Shown one piece after another: positions 14,719 through 24,851 of a stretch of DNA of 36,897 nt (its first letter is position 1; each line of letters starts with the position of its first letter). Under the pieces are notes generated by a model, which ran no database searches, was not told the origin of the DNA, and saw nothing but the letters and a program-made list of their open reading frames with translations. The position numbers and the translations under genes were made by a program. The DNA lies in assembly GCA_016218925.1 (NCBI GenBank), contig JACRCR010000245.1, forward strand, positions 1 through 36,897, written 5' to 3'. The stretch is from Deltaproteobacteria bacterium. Its GTDB lineage: Bacteria; Desulfobacterota; Binatia; UBA1149; CAITLU01.

Positions 14719-16890
14719 TCAGTCCGGCGGCAGCGGCATCACGCTGGCAAGCGATGCCGCCAGCACCTGAGGATCGGTGGTCGCGGGGCGGCACACGTGC
14801 TGCTCGCAGACGAAGGCTGTGGCTTGCTCGCCGGTCGCGGTCTTGCCGGCAAGTGCCGGAATGCTTCGCGCAAGCTCCGACACTGCGGCTCCGGGTGGCG
14901 TAACCACCAGCACTCGATTGAACAGTTCGGCGCGCGCAATCACCGCCAGCAGCGGCGCGGGATCGGAGCCCGGCGGCACCAGCACCAATATCTGCTTGAA
15001 ACTGTCGACATAGGCCTCGAGCCCCGAGGCCAGCGCCGGCGCCGCCAGCACGCTGTAGGACAGCACGTGCGCGAAAGCGCCGAGAGCGCGCGCAGCCGCT
15101 TCGCGGTAACGCGCCTGTCCGGTCAGCGCCTCCAATCGCAGCAGCAACGCGACTGCGGCGGAGTTGCCGCTCGGCTGGGCGCCGTCGAAATCGGGTTTGG
15201 ATCGAAACAACGAGCTGTCGTCGCTCGATGACGTAAAGAAGAAGCCGCCGGTTCCTCGATGCTCGAAGCGGGCGAGCATGTCGTCGGCCAGATCCATCGC
15301 CGCCGCCAGCCAGCGTGGCTGCGCGTCGATCTCGAAGAGGTCGAGCAAGCCCAAAGCCATGAACACCGAATCGTCGAGATAGCCGCCGGGGCACCCGGCG
15401 CCGTCGCCGTGCAAGCAGTGGATCGGGCGGCTCTGCGGCATCATCCGCGCGAGCAGGAACTCGCCGCAGGCCACCGCACTGGCGCGATACGACTCGCTGC
15501 CGAATACGGCCGCGCCGCGGGCCAGCGCCGACAGCGCCATGCCGTTGGCATCGGCCAGAACCTTGTCGTCGCGCCACGGCGCAGGCCGCGCGGCGCGCTG
15601 GCCGAGCAATTCGGCGCGCGCCTGCTCGGAGTCCAGAGCCCGCGCCCGATCGCCGGCGCCGATCCGGTAGAAGCAGCCCTGGCAAGGCTCGCCATCGGGT
15701 CCCGGGCTCTCGGAGTCGAGCCCGGCATCGAATGCGCCCGGCAGCGCAGGATCGGCGAGGTCTCGCAGCAAGAAGTCGAGCGTGACGCGCGCGGTAGCGC
15801 GAAAATCCTCACGCCCGGTCGCGCGCCATCCGTCCAGATAGAGGCTGGCCAGTAGCGCGTTGTCGGCGAGCGTCTTTTCGTAGGAGGGGTTTTCCCAGTC
15901 AGGCCCGCGCGCGTAGCGATGAAAGCCTCCGGCCACCGGGTCGTGCACCGCGCTCTCGCGTACCGCTTCGAGCGTGGTTTCGGCCATCTCCAACGCCGAG
16001 GCCTGGGCGCTTCGGCGGCGATAGCGCAGCAGGAAATCGATCAGCGGAGGGCGAACGAAACGCGGCGAGTCGCCGAACCCGCCGTCCTCGCGGTCGAAGA
16101 TCCCGGCCGCTTGGAACAACAGCGAGGCAAAGACCGACGCCGCCGGCGCAATGTCCCCCTGAGCCCTCGGCGCGGCGACGTTGCGCACGCGCTCGAGCAG
16201 CTCGACGGCCTTCATGTCGATGGCTTCGGCGCCGAGTTCGAGCTCGCGCAGCGTCGTGTCGACCACGCTGCGCAGATCGCGTGTCGATCCCGCCGCGGCG
16301 CCGTACGAGTACCCCTGGAACGGAACCCCCTTGCTGGTCAGGAACACTACCGCGGGCCAGCCACCGGCGCCGCTGCGCAACTTGACGACCTCCATGTAGA
16401 CCGCGTCGAGATCGGGCCTCTCGTCGCGATCGACCATCACCGGAACGAAACGGCGGTTGACGAGTTCGGCAAAGACCGGATCGCTCAGTGTCTCACGCTC
16501 GAGCAGATGGCAACCCGGGCAAGACGCAAAACCGATCACCAACAAGATCGGCCGCTGCAGCCGCGCAGCATCGGCAAGCGCATCGGCGCTCCAGCCGCGC
16601 CAATCCACTGGAGCGTGGGCCTGCCGCCGCAAGAACGAACCGTGCTCGACCACCAGACGGTTGGTGTAAGCAGGCCCGCGCTCATCGTCGCTGCGCGCGG
16701 CTTCAACATCGAGAGCCGCCGCCAGCCGTTCCCTGGTCGCCGCATCGAACGGCTCCGCACCCGGAAGCGAAACCGGCAGCACCCAATGCCGCACCGGCCC
16801 CCCCGACTCCGACCCGCAAGCAATCACCGCCAGACAAAGAGCGGCCGCCACCATCCGCGCAGCGCCAGCGTGCCAGACAGACCCCCTCAT
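14719..16890 (-). CDS. Lipoprotein with thioredoxin-like DUF255 domain and (alpha/alpha)6-type C-terminus
   Basis: A 723-residue member of the YyaL/SSP411 (DUF255) family. The chosen ATG at 16888-16890 gives a short signal with lipobox A-V-I-A-C, so Cys25 would be lipidated. Residues about 75-215 form the thioredoxin-like domain with C-P-G-C (Cys124, Cys127), followed by the family block E-R-E-T-L-S-D-P-V-F and D-R-D-E-R-P-D-L-D-A-V-Y. The usual family motif is C-H-W-C-H; here the first Cys is followed by Pro-Gly. From about 240 to 640 an all-helical toroid resembles glycosidase-like (alpha/alpha)6 barrels, with F-H-R-Y and E-K-T-L-A-D-N-A conserved. The usual family member is cytoplasmic and of unclear biochemical role; export as a lipoprotein is unusual. 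No strong ribosome-binding site is visible; a TTG at 16926 is an alternative start. Confidence 0.85.
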   Translation of the reverse strand: MRGSVWHAGAARMVAAALCLAVIACGSESGGPVRHWVLPVSLPGAEPFDAATRERLAAALDVEAARSDDERGPAYTNRLVVEHGSFLRRQAHAPVDWRGWSADALADAARLQRPILLVIGFASCPGCHLLERETLSDPVFAELVNRRFVPVMVDRDERPDLDAVYMEVVKLRSGAGGWPAVVFLTSKGVPFQGYSYGAAAGSTRDLRSVVDTTLRELELGAEAIDMKAVELLERVRNVAAPRAQGDIAPAASVFASLLFQAAGIFDREDGGFGDSPRFVRPPLIDFLLRYRRRSAQASALEMAETTLEAVRESAVHDPVAGGFHRYARGPDWENPSYEKTLADNALLASLYLDGWRATGREDFRATARVTLDFLLRDLADPALPGAFDAGLDSESPGPDGEPCQGCFYRIGAGDRARALDSEQARAELLGQRAARPAPWRDDKVLADANGMALSALARGAAVFGSESYRASAVACGEFLLARMMPQSRPIHCLHGDGAGCPGGYLDDSVFMALGLLDLFEIDAQPRWLAAAMDLADDMLARFEHRGTGGFFFTSSSDDSSLFRSKPDFDGAQPSGNSAAVALLLRLEALTGQARYREAAARALGAFAHVLSYSVLAAPALASGLEAYVDSFKQILVLVPPGSDPAPLLAVIARAELFNRVLVVTPPGAAVSELARSIPALAGKTATGEQATAFVCEQHVCRPATTDPQVLAASLASVMPLPPD

Positions 16891-17049
16891 CGACGCGGCA
16901 GTCTGTTCAGAACGGTCCAGATGCAAGGAAGGCGCGGTGTTAGAGAGCGCAGGCGCGAGTGCCGAGCTGGCGAGGCACGAGTTCAGTTGTACGCCGGAGC
17001 GAACGTGCCGCGCCTGACGCCGCAGATGGGCCGTTATGGACAGACCGCC

Positions 17050-17490
17050 TCAGGTGGTGGCGCCGGCCATGTAGTCGCGCAAGAACCGCGCCTCGGTTTC
17101 CTTCTGAAGGTACTGGGCCTTGACCACGTCGCCGATCGAGATCATCGCGACCAGCTTGCGTCCCTCCAGGACCGGGAAATGGCGCACCCGCTTCTCGGTC
17201 ATCACTCGCATCACGTACTCGAGGTCGTCGTCGAGCACGCCGATCACCAGGTTGACCGTCATGACGTCAGCGACACGGCTGGCCAGCGCGTTCTGGCAGT
17301 CGCTGCGCGCGCACAGTCTCAGTACGTCGCGCTCGCTCAGGATTCCGACCAGCGCGCCGCCGGCGTCGACGACCGGCAGGGCTCCGATGTTGAACTGGCA
17401 AAGCTGCTGTATTGCCTGATGGATGGTCTTGTCCGGGGAGATGGTCTGAAGCTGGATCGGCTCGTTCTTGCGGATGTCTCTGATCTTCAT
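17050..17490 (-). CDS. Two-CBS-domain protein
   Basis: A 146-residue protein made of a pair of CBS domains (about 8-60 and 75-128), with V-G-I-L-S-E-R-D-V-L and A-M-I-S-I-G-D-V-V as the characteristic ends of each repeat. The start at 17488-17490 is preceded by GAGGAGG about 10 nt upstream; the longer in-frame start at 17574 adds a sequence without CBS character. CBS pairs bind adenosine nucleotides and act as energy or redox sensors. Stand-alone versions like this are regulatory modules whose partner cannot be read from sequence. It is divergent from the HemD-HemE gene across a 264-bp region, so the two promoters may be co-regulated. The C-terminus ends in Y-M-A-G-A-T-T. Confidence 0.88.
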   Translation of the reverse strand: MKIRDIRKNEPIQLQTISPDKTIHQAIQQLCQFNIGALPVVDAGGALVGILSERDVLRLCARSDCQNALASRVADVMTVNLVIGVLDDDLEYVMRVMTEKRVRHFPVLEGRKLVAMISIGDVVKAQYLQKETEARFLRDYMAGATT

Positions 17491-17631
17491 CGGGCGAGGT
17501 CTCCTCCTCGTTGGCTGGGCCGCTTGGGAGGTTTCGGCCTCCACCGGTCGCAGCGCGATCGAGTAAGACATCACGGTGGGGCGCCGTCAATCGGCGATCG
17601 CCGCTCGCGAGCCCCGGCCGCTGCGCTTTTC

Positions 17632-17665
17632 CCCCTGCCCCGGCCTAGCCCGGCTCGGGCAGGGG
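17632..17665. other. 9-bp inverted repeat in the CBS / heme divergent region
   Basis: CCCCTGCCC (17632-17640) is complementary to GGGCAGGGG (17657-17665) around a GC-rich 16-nt loop, about 90 bp upstream of the HemD-HemE start and 142 bp upstream of the CBS start. It could be a leader hairpin or a protein-binding site. A short T-run (TTTT) lies just before its left arm, so on the minus strand it would be followed by AAAA rather than T, arguing against a leftward terminator. Confidence 0.4.
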
Positions 17666-17754
17666 CGCGCGGTTGCCCGCATCGGATGATCTTGCGAAAG
17701 TCGCCCTTCCCATCCGCGGCTGAGTTCGGTTTCGGCGACGGCGAGCGAATCCAC

Positions 17755-19788
<2,034 letters not shown>

Positions 19789-19822
19789 GCGACGCAACCA
19801 CAGAAGCACGGAGGAGGGATCG

Positions 19823-21274
19823 ATGCGCCGTCGCGCCGTAGTGGTCGGAGCCGGGATCGCCGGACTGGCCGCCGCCTACCGCCTGGATCGCCTTGCCAGC
19901 CAGCGCGGGCTCGACCTCGAACTCATCGTGCTGGAGAGCGGCCCCCGCGCCGGGGGCGTGATCGAGAGCAGCAGGCGCGACGACTGCCTGCTCGAACTCG
20001 GCCCCGACTCGATCATCACCGAGAAGCCCTGGGCGCGCGCGCTTTGCGAAGAGATCGGCCTGGGAGAGCGCATCATTGGCACCTCGCCCAACTGCCGCCA
20101 GAGCTTCGTCGCGCTGGGCAACAAGCTGCATCCGATTCCCGAGGGCTTCTATATGATGGCGCCCTCGCGACTGACGCCGTTCGTGCTGACCCGCCTGTTC
20201 TCGCCCGCCGGCAAGGCGCGCATGGCACTGGATCTGCTGCTTCCGCGGCGCACCGACGGCGCCGACGAAAGCCTCGGCGACTTCGTTCGCCGTCGCCTGG
20301 GCCGCGAGGCGCTCGAACGTGCCGCCCAACCGATGGTCGGCGGCGTCTACACCGCCGATCCCGACAAGCTGAGCCTGCGAGCGACGATGCCGCGCTTTCT
20401 CGAGATGGAGCGCAAGCACCGCAGCCTGATCGTCGCGATGGCCGCGACGCGGCGGCGCGCGATGGGCAGCAGCGCCGGCGGCGCCGCCGAAGGCAGTGCG
20501 GCCGGACCGCGCTACTCGCTGTTCATTTCGCTCGACAAGGGGTTGTCGGTGTTGCCCGAGCGCTTGTGCGAACTGCTGCCGGCCGGCGCGCTTCGAACCG
20601 GCGCGATGGTCGAGCGCATCGAGCGCAGCGAGGTACCTGGCACCGCCCGGTGGGTCGTGCAGACGCTGGGCGAACGCATCGAAGCCGACGCCGTGTGTCT
20701 GGCCACGCCCGCTCACGCCAGCGCGCGCATCGTCGAGAGCGTGGCACCCGAGCTTGCGCGGTCGCTGAACAGCATCGAGTACGCTTCCTCGGCCACCGTC
20801 AACCTGGTGTATCGACGCGCCGACATCGCCCACGCGCTCGACGGCTTCGGCTTCGTGGTGCCGGCGGTAGAGCGGCGCACCTTGCTCGCCTGCACCTTCA
20901 GCAGCATCAAATACGCGGGACGTGCGCCGTCCGGCAAGGTGCTGATCCGCGCGTTCGTCGGCGGCGCGCTGTTTCCCGAAGCCTGCGAGATGTCCGACGA
21001 AGCGATGACCGCGGGCATCCGCAAAGACCTCGGCGAGTTGCTCGGCGTGCGCGCCCAGCCAAGCGACCTGTTGATCACGCGCTGGCCCCGCTCGATGCCG
21101 CAGTACAACGTCGGGCACCTCGGACGCGTCGCGCACATAGACGACGAGGCTTCGCGACTGCCCGGCCTGGCGCTGGCCGGCGCCGCCTTTGGTGGAGTGG
21201 GCATCCCCGACAGTGTGCGCAGCGGAGAAGCCGCTGCTGAGCGGCTGGTCACTTCGCTCGGACGGCTGACCTGA
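19823..21274 (+). CDS. hemG: Protoporphyrinogen oxidase (oxygen-dependent, HemG/HemY type)
   Basis: A 483-residue flavoprotein with a strong ribosome-binding site (GGAGGAGGG) just before the ATG at 19823. The N-terminal FAD-binding motif is V-G-A-G-I-A-G-L-A-A-A (Gly9, Gly11, Gly14), followed by E-S-G-P-R-A-G-G and the L-G-P-D-S element typical of the PPOX family. The C-terminal flavin-contact segment is L-A-G-A-A-F-G-G-V-G-I-P-D. It oxidises protoporphyrinogen IX (or, in coproporphyrin-dependent pathways, coproporphyrinogen III) to the porphyrin. Which one is used cannot be decided here, because no hemH or hemQ is adjacent. It is the second gene of the late-heme cluster and usual in length. 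Confidence 0.92.
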   Translation: MRRRAVVVGAGIAGLAAAYRLDRLASQRGLDLELIVLESGPRAGGVIESSRRDDCLLELGPDSIITEKPWARALCEEIGLGERIIGTSPNCRQSFVALGNKLHPIPEGFYMMAPSRLTPFVLTRLFSPAGKARMALDLLLPRRTDGADESLGDFVRRRLGREALERAAQPMVGGVYTADPDKLSLRATMPRFLEMERKHRSLIVAMAATRRRAMGSSAGGAAEGSAAGPRYSLFISLDKGLSVLPERLCELLPAGALRTGAMVERIERSEVPGTARWVVQTLGERIEADAVCLATPAHASARIVESVAPELARSLNSIEYASSATVNLVYRRADIAHALDGFGFVVPAVERRTLLACTFSSIKYAGRAPSGKVLIRAFVGGALFPEACEMSDEAMTAGIRKDLGELLGVRAQPSDLLITRWPRSMPQYNVGHLGRVAHIDDEASRLPGLALAGAAFGGVGIPDSVRSGEAAAERLVTSLGRLT

Positions 21275-21356
21275 TCGAGCGGAAGCGTCGGAGACGCGCA
21301 ACGCGTCGGGGACTTTTCCTGTTGACCGCCGCGCTTTCCCGTAGCAAGGATGCGCC

Positions 21357-21968
21357 ATGCAGTCGGCGTGCGCTCGAGACCCGGGTTACCTGAACGCGCT
21401 GATCGATCTGATCCCGGCGATCGTGCTCGTAGTCGACAACGACGTACGGATTCTCGACTACAACGAAGCCGGCGGTGCGCTGGTAGGCCTGGACTCCAGC
21501 GAGAGCCTGCAGCGCCGCGCCGGCGACGTGCTCCACTGCCTGCACTCGACCGACGCACCTGGCGGCTGCGGCCAGGGACTCGCGTGCCGGACTTGCATCG
21601 TTCGGACTTCGGTCAACGAAGCGTTCGCCGGCAGCACCACGGTCAGACGCCGCGCGAATCTCGAGTTGGTCCGAGACGGCGCGGTTACCAAGGTCTACGT
21701 CCTTCTCAGGGCAACCGCGTTCGAGCACGGAGGTTCGCGGCGAGTGCTGTTGATACTCGAAGATATCGGCGAGCTGGCCGAGTTCCAACGCATCACCACC
21801 ATCTGCATGAGTTGCCGCAACGTCAGGATCGACGGGGACCGCTGGGGGCAGGTCGAGGCCTATTTCAAGCGCTACTGGGACATGGATTTCTCGCACGGCC
21901 TGTGCCCGCAGTGCGCGACCGCCGAGCTCGATCGGCTCGACGCCGGCGTCGACACGCAGCACGAGTGA
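21357..21968 (+). CDS. PAS-domain protein with two cysteine clusters
   Basis: A 203-residue single-PAS protein with AAGGA before its ATG, 82 bp after hemG on the same strand. The PAS core starts at about residue 10 ('L-I-P-A-I-V-L-V-V-D-N-D') and carries an inserted Cys cluster: Cys61, Cys71, Cys77 and Cys80 (H-C..G-G-C-G..A-C-R-T-C). After the last PAS strand (about 130-137) a C-terminal segment holds two CxxC pairs, Cys150/Cys153 (C-M-S-C) and Cys183/Cys186 (C-P-Q-C), with W-G-Q-V-E-A-Y and F-S-H-G between them. The second part matches the C-terminal tail found on many deltaproteobacterial sensor and response-regulator proteins and probably binds zinc. The first cluster may bind a metal, Fe-S cluster or heme. 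There is no output domain, so signalling would be by protein contact. Co-transcription with heme genes makes redox or heme sensing possible but unproven. Confidence 0.82.
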   Translation: MQSACARDPGYLNALIDLIPAIVLVVDNDVRILDYNEAGGALVGLDSSESLQRRAGDVLHCLHSTDAPGGCGQGLACRTCIVRTSVNEAFAGSTTVRRRANLELVRDGAVTKVYVLLRATAFEHGGSRRVLLILEDIGELAEFQRITTICMSCRNVRIDGDRWGQVEAYFKRYWDMDFSHGLCPQCATAELDRLDAGVDTQHE

Positions 21969-22029
21969 GCGCACGACGCGCGGGTCGGTCGCAGGCCCGC
22001 GCGTCGCTGCCTCCCTCCACCTCTCAGTC

Positions 22030-24762
22030 TCAGTCGGCCCGGTCCTCGAACGAACTCTCGTCGTCCTTCTTGGCCGGCGCGCTGTAGGTCGCTTCCCAGC
22101 ACTGTCCGTTGCCAGCGCGCAGTTGAACGACCACCGGTTGCTGCGGCGGCAGTGTGGCGACATCCAGCAGACCACCCTTGGCCGACGCGGTAATCTTGGC
22201 CTTGCCCGCGGATCCGACACGCAGCGAGAGCTTGGCGGTACTGGTCGCGCGGTCGCTGCCGGTGACGCGACGGCTGTACGAGAAGCCCTTGGCGTTGCCG
22301 CGCCAGCACGACTTGCCGTCGCAGTCCTGCGCCGCATCGTAGACGACGGCGGCGACCGCTTCGCCGGCTGCGTCGAACACGCACAGCTCGTAGTCGGTAC
22401 CTACGCGGGGATCTCCGAAACTGGCAAGGTCGGTTTCCGCTCCGTTCGGCCACTTCCACGACAACGTGTCTTCGGAATCGTCGGCCGAGTCGCGCACCAA
22501 GATGTGAGCCTTGCCGGACTTGGCCGGCATGCGGCATCCCTGATCGGGTCCGCTCGAGCAAGGCGGAGGCGGAGGTGTGACGGTGATGGTTGCAGTGGCC
22601 GGCTGCGACTCGGTCGTTCCATCGCCGACCACGTACGTGAACGAATCGGTCCCGATGAAACCGGGATCGGGCGTATAGCCGATCCCGGCCGTGTCCGTGC
22701 TTGGAGTGGCGGCCGCGCAGGCGTGATCGCTGATCTGGCCGAGCTGCCCCGAGGTCGGGCCGCTGGCAATGCGGAACCTCAGATCGCAGGTATCGAGGTC
22801 GCTGCCGGAGAGAACGACACCCACGGACTCGTTCTGCTGCGTCGTGGCTGCGCTGGAGGCAGCCTGGGGCGGCGCACCGGCGGGCGCGTCGGTCATTTCC
22901 GCTGCCACCACCTGTAGCGGGGCGCGCACGTTGTTGCCGTAGGGCTCGCCGATGTTGGCCGGCGCAGCGGTCGGCACCGCGAACTGCCACTGCATCGCGT
23001 CGATCTCGGTGACGGTCTCGGGCAAGAACGCGTTGTCGGAGTCGCCGGTCACGAAATAGTGAACACCGTGCGCTCCCCACGCGCCCTGCTTCTGCGCGCA
23101 GGCGAGCTGATCGTAGGGAGTGCCGCCGGCAGCGGCCGAATATCCGGCCTGAACCCGCGCATCGGTGCCGGCTTCGCCCGGCCACGGCCGCGCCACCGGA
23201 TCGTCACCGGTCCCGTCGTCCAGACACGCATCGTCGCGATAGTACGGAACGACCGCCGAGTTCACCGCCGACGTCGCGCCCTTGAATTCGATGATGTAAA
23301 CGAGCGAGCCGGCGTCGGCCGCGCCCGACACCTGTTCCCAGTTCAGCACCGCCGAAGGTACGTTGAAGGTCGGATCGGGAGTGTCGAAGAAGGCCGGAAC
23401 TCCGCCGACGCTGTCGACGCTTCCGACATCGTCGTTGACGCCGTCGACCGCCACGCCATCGGGTTTGAGCGTGTTGTAGTACATCGACGCGACGCCGGCG
23501 TTGTAGTCCCACGACGTGTAGAGCCCGTCGGGAGGTATCGGGTGCACGCGCACGTGGTATCGATACGTGATCGCGTCGCGATAGAAGGCCTCGGTATTGG
23601 TGACGTTGGTGCCGGAGTCGGCGCCCCAGATCTCGCGGATCGCCCGCACCGGACCGCGTCGCTCGCCAAGCAGTGCAGAGTTGGCCTCCCAGTTGACCTG
23701 TTCGTCTTCGAATCCGACCACCGAGATCTGCGAATCGGGCGACTGCTGGAACGCGCGGCCCTTCCATCGGTCGATCAGGTCCGGCCCGTACACGCCGGGC
23801 TGCTGCGGCTTGGCGACGTGCATCTCACGCACCATCCAGCGCCCGCTGGCGCGCCACGAATAGGCGTCGGTGCTGACCGTTACGCCATCGCGCGGGAAGC
23901 GGTCGGTGGACGCGCGGACGCTCTGGTCGGGATTGCACACCGGGCCGGCCAGGTTGGGCCCGTATCCGGTGTTGCTCGAGCCGAGCTTCTCCGGATCTTC
24001 GTCGGTGAAGGAATCGCGATCGATCCATTGATCGGCGTCGGCGTCGCGCAGATACGAAACGTAGCCGGTGTTGGCGTCGAACGACGAGCCGCCCTCGCGA
24101 AGCACCAGATAGACGAAGCGAGGGGTGGCCGGCGCCAGCGGGTCGATGACCGCCACGGCCTGCGCGGCGCGGACGTCGGGCGGGAACGACGCGCCGAGCG
24201 GGGCGGCCTCACCGGCATCGGAAGCCATAAAGACGATTTCATCGTCATCGTCGAGCATCGCGGCCGGATCGGGGGCAGCGCTCTCGCCGTCGGGGTACTC
24301 GGCCGAGCACACTCCGGCAACCTTCTTCCAACTCTCGACGTCCCACGCGTACGAGAATTCCTTGTCGGTGCCGGAGTAGATGCCGAAATCCGAGTTGATG
24401 TTCGACAGGCAGTACGGCATCACTTCGTCGACCTGCACCGGGATCTCGTCGAAAGCGGAGCCGCTCCAGCGCAACGCGGCGATATCCGCCGGAGCGACTC
24501 CGATACGAACGTCGGGTGGCACGACGGCGACGCCGTTGTGGGCGTCGCGTTCGCCGATGAAAGCACCCGAAGGATAGGGCTGACAGAGGGCGGTCGCCGC
24601 CAGGTGCGACCAGGTTGGGAGGTCGGCGCCGGTCACGATGACCGGCGCCGCCTCCCGTTCGGCCCGCGTTTGGAGAGGAGCAATCTGGGCCGAAACTGGC
24701 GTCGTCACGAAAGCGCTGAGCGCGATGAGAGCCGCGCAGCGCACGGCCGTGGTCATGATCAT
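22030..24762 (-). CDS. Large exported protein with a tandem-Ig (cadherin-like) segment, partner of the acylase
   Basis: About 910 residues. I prefer the ATG at 24760-24762, which has GGAG 9 nt upstream; 24777 and 24756 are alternatives. A signal peptide (hydrophobic at about 8-22, ending V-S-A-Q) precedes a long beta-rich region (30-640) with acidic D-x-D loops and several paired cysteines. I do not recognise this region as an enzyme. Residues about 700-785 form one Ig/cadherin-like repeat ending F-T-Y-V-V-G-D-G-T-T-E-S, followed by a Pro run. The last 150 residues form a Cys-containing beta module (C-V-F-D-A, D-C-D-G-K-S-C-W-R-G, Q-C-W-E-A) of the kind that closes other exported proteins here. 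It begins 89 bp after the penicillin-acylase gene on the same strand, so the two are probably co-expressed. Its function is unknown. Confidence 0.78.
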   Translation of the reverse strand: MIMTTAVRCAALIALSAFVTTPVSAQIAPLQTRAEREAAPVIVTGADLPTWSHLAATALCQPYPSGAFIGERDAHNGVAVVPPDVRIGVAPADIAALRWSGSAFDEIPVQVDEVMPYCLSNINSDFGIYSGTDKEFSYAWDVESWKKVAGVCSAEYPDGESAAPDPAAMLDDDDEIVFMASDAGEAAPLGASFPPDVRAAQAVAVIDPLAPATPRFVYLVLREGGSSFDANTGYVSYLRDADADQWIDRDSFTDEDPEKLGSSNTGYGPNLAGPVCNPDQSVRASTDRFPRDGVTVSTDAYSWRASGRWMVREMHVAKPQQPGVYGPDLIDRWKGRAFQQSPDSQISVVGFEDEQVNWEANSALLGERRGPVRAIREIWGADSGTNVTNTEAFYRDAITYRYHVRVHPIPPDGLYTSWDYNAGVASMYYNTLKPDGVAVDGVNDDVGSVDSVGGVPAFFDTPDPTFNVPSAVLNWEQVSGAADAGSLVYIIEFKGATSAVNSAVVPYYRDDACLDDGTGDDPVARPWPGEAGTDARVQAGYSAAAGGTPYDQLACAQKQGAWGAHGVHYFVTGDSDNAFLPETVTEIDAMQWQFAVPTAAPANIGEPYGNNVRAPLQVVAAEMTDAPAGAPPQAASSAATTQQNESVGVVLSGSDLDTCDLRFRIASGPTSGQLGQISDHACAAATPSTDTAGIGYTPDPGFIGTDSFTYVVGDGTTESQPATATITVTPPPPPCSSGPDQGCRMPAKSGKAHILVRDSADDSEDTLSWKWPNGAETDLASFGDPRVGTDYELCVFDAAGEAVAAVVYDAAQDCDGKSCWRGNAKGFSYSRRVTGSDRATSTAKLSLRVGSAGKAKITASAKGGLLDVATLPPQQPVVVQLRAGNGQCWEATYSAPAKKDDESSFEDRAD

Positions 24763-24851
24763 CGAAGAGTTCTCCATCTTGTCATCCGAACCGGCAGGCC
24801 GGCCGGCGCACTTGCAACGCCGGCGCAGGCCAACGTGGCGGTCTCGCTTCG

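Noticed and set aside
15919..17754. Upstream extension of the HemD-HemE frame
   Set aside because: Open for about 1.8 kb but overlaps the DUF255 and CBS genes antisense and has no HemD-like sequence before 17755.
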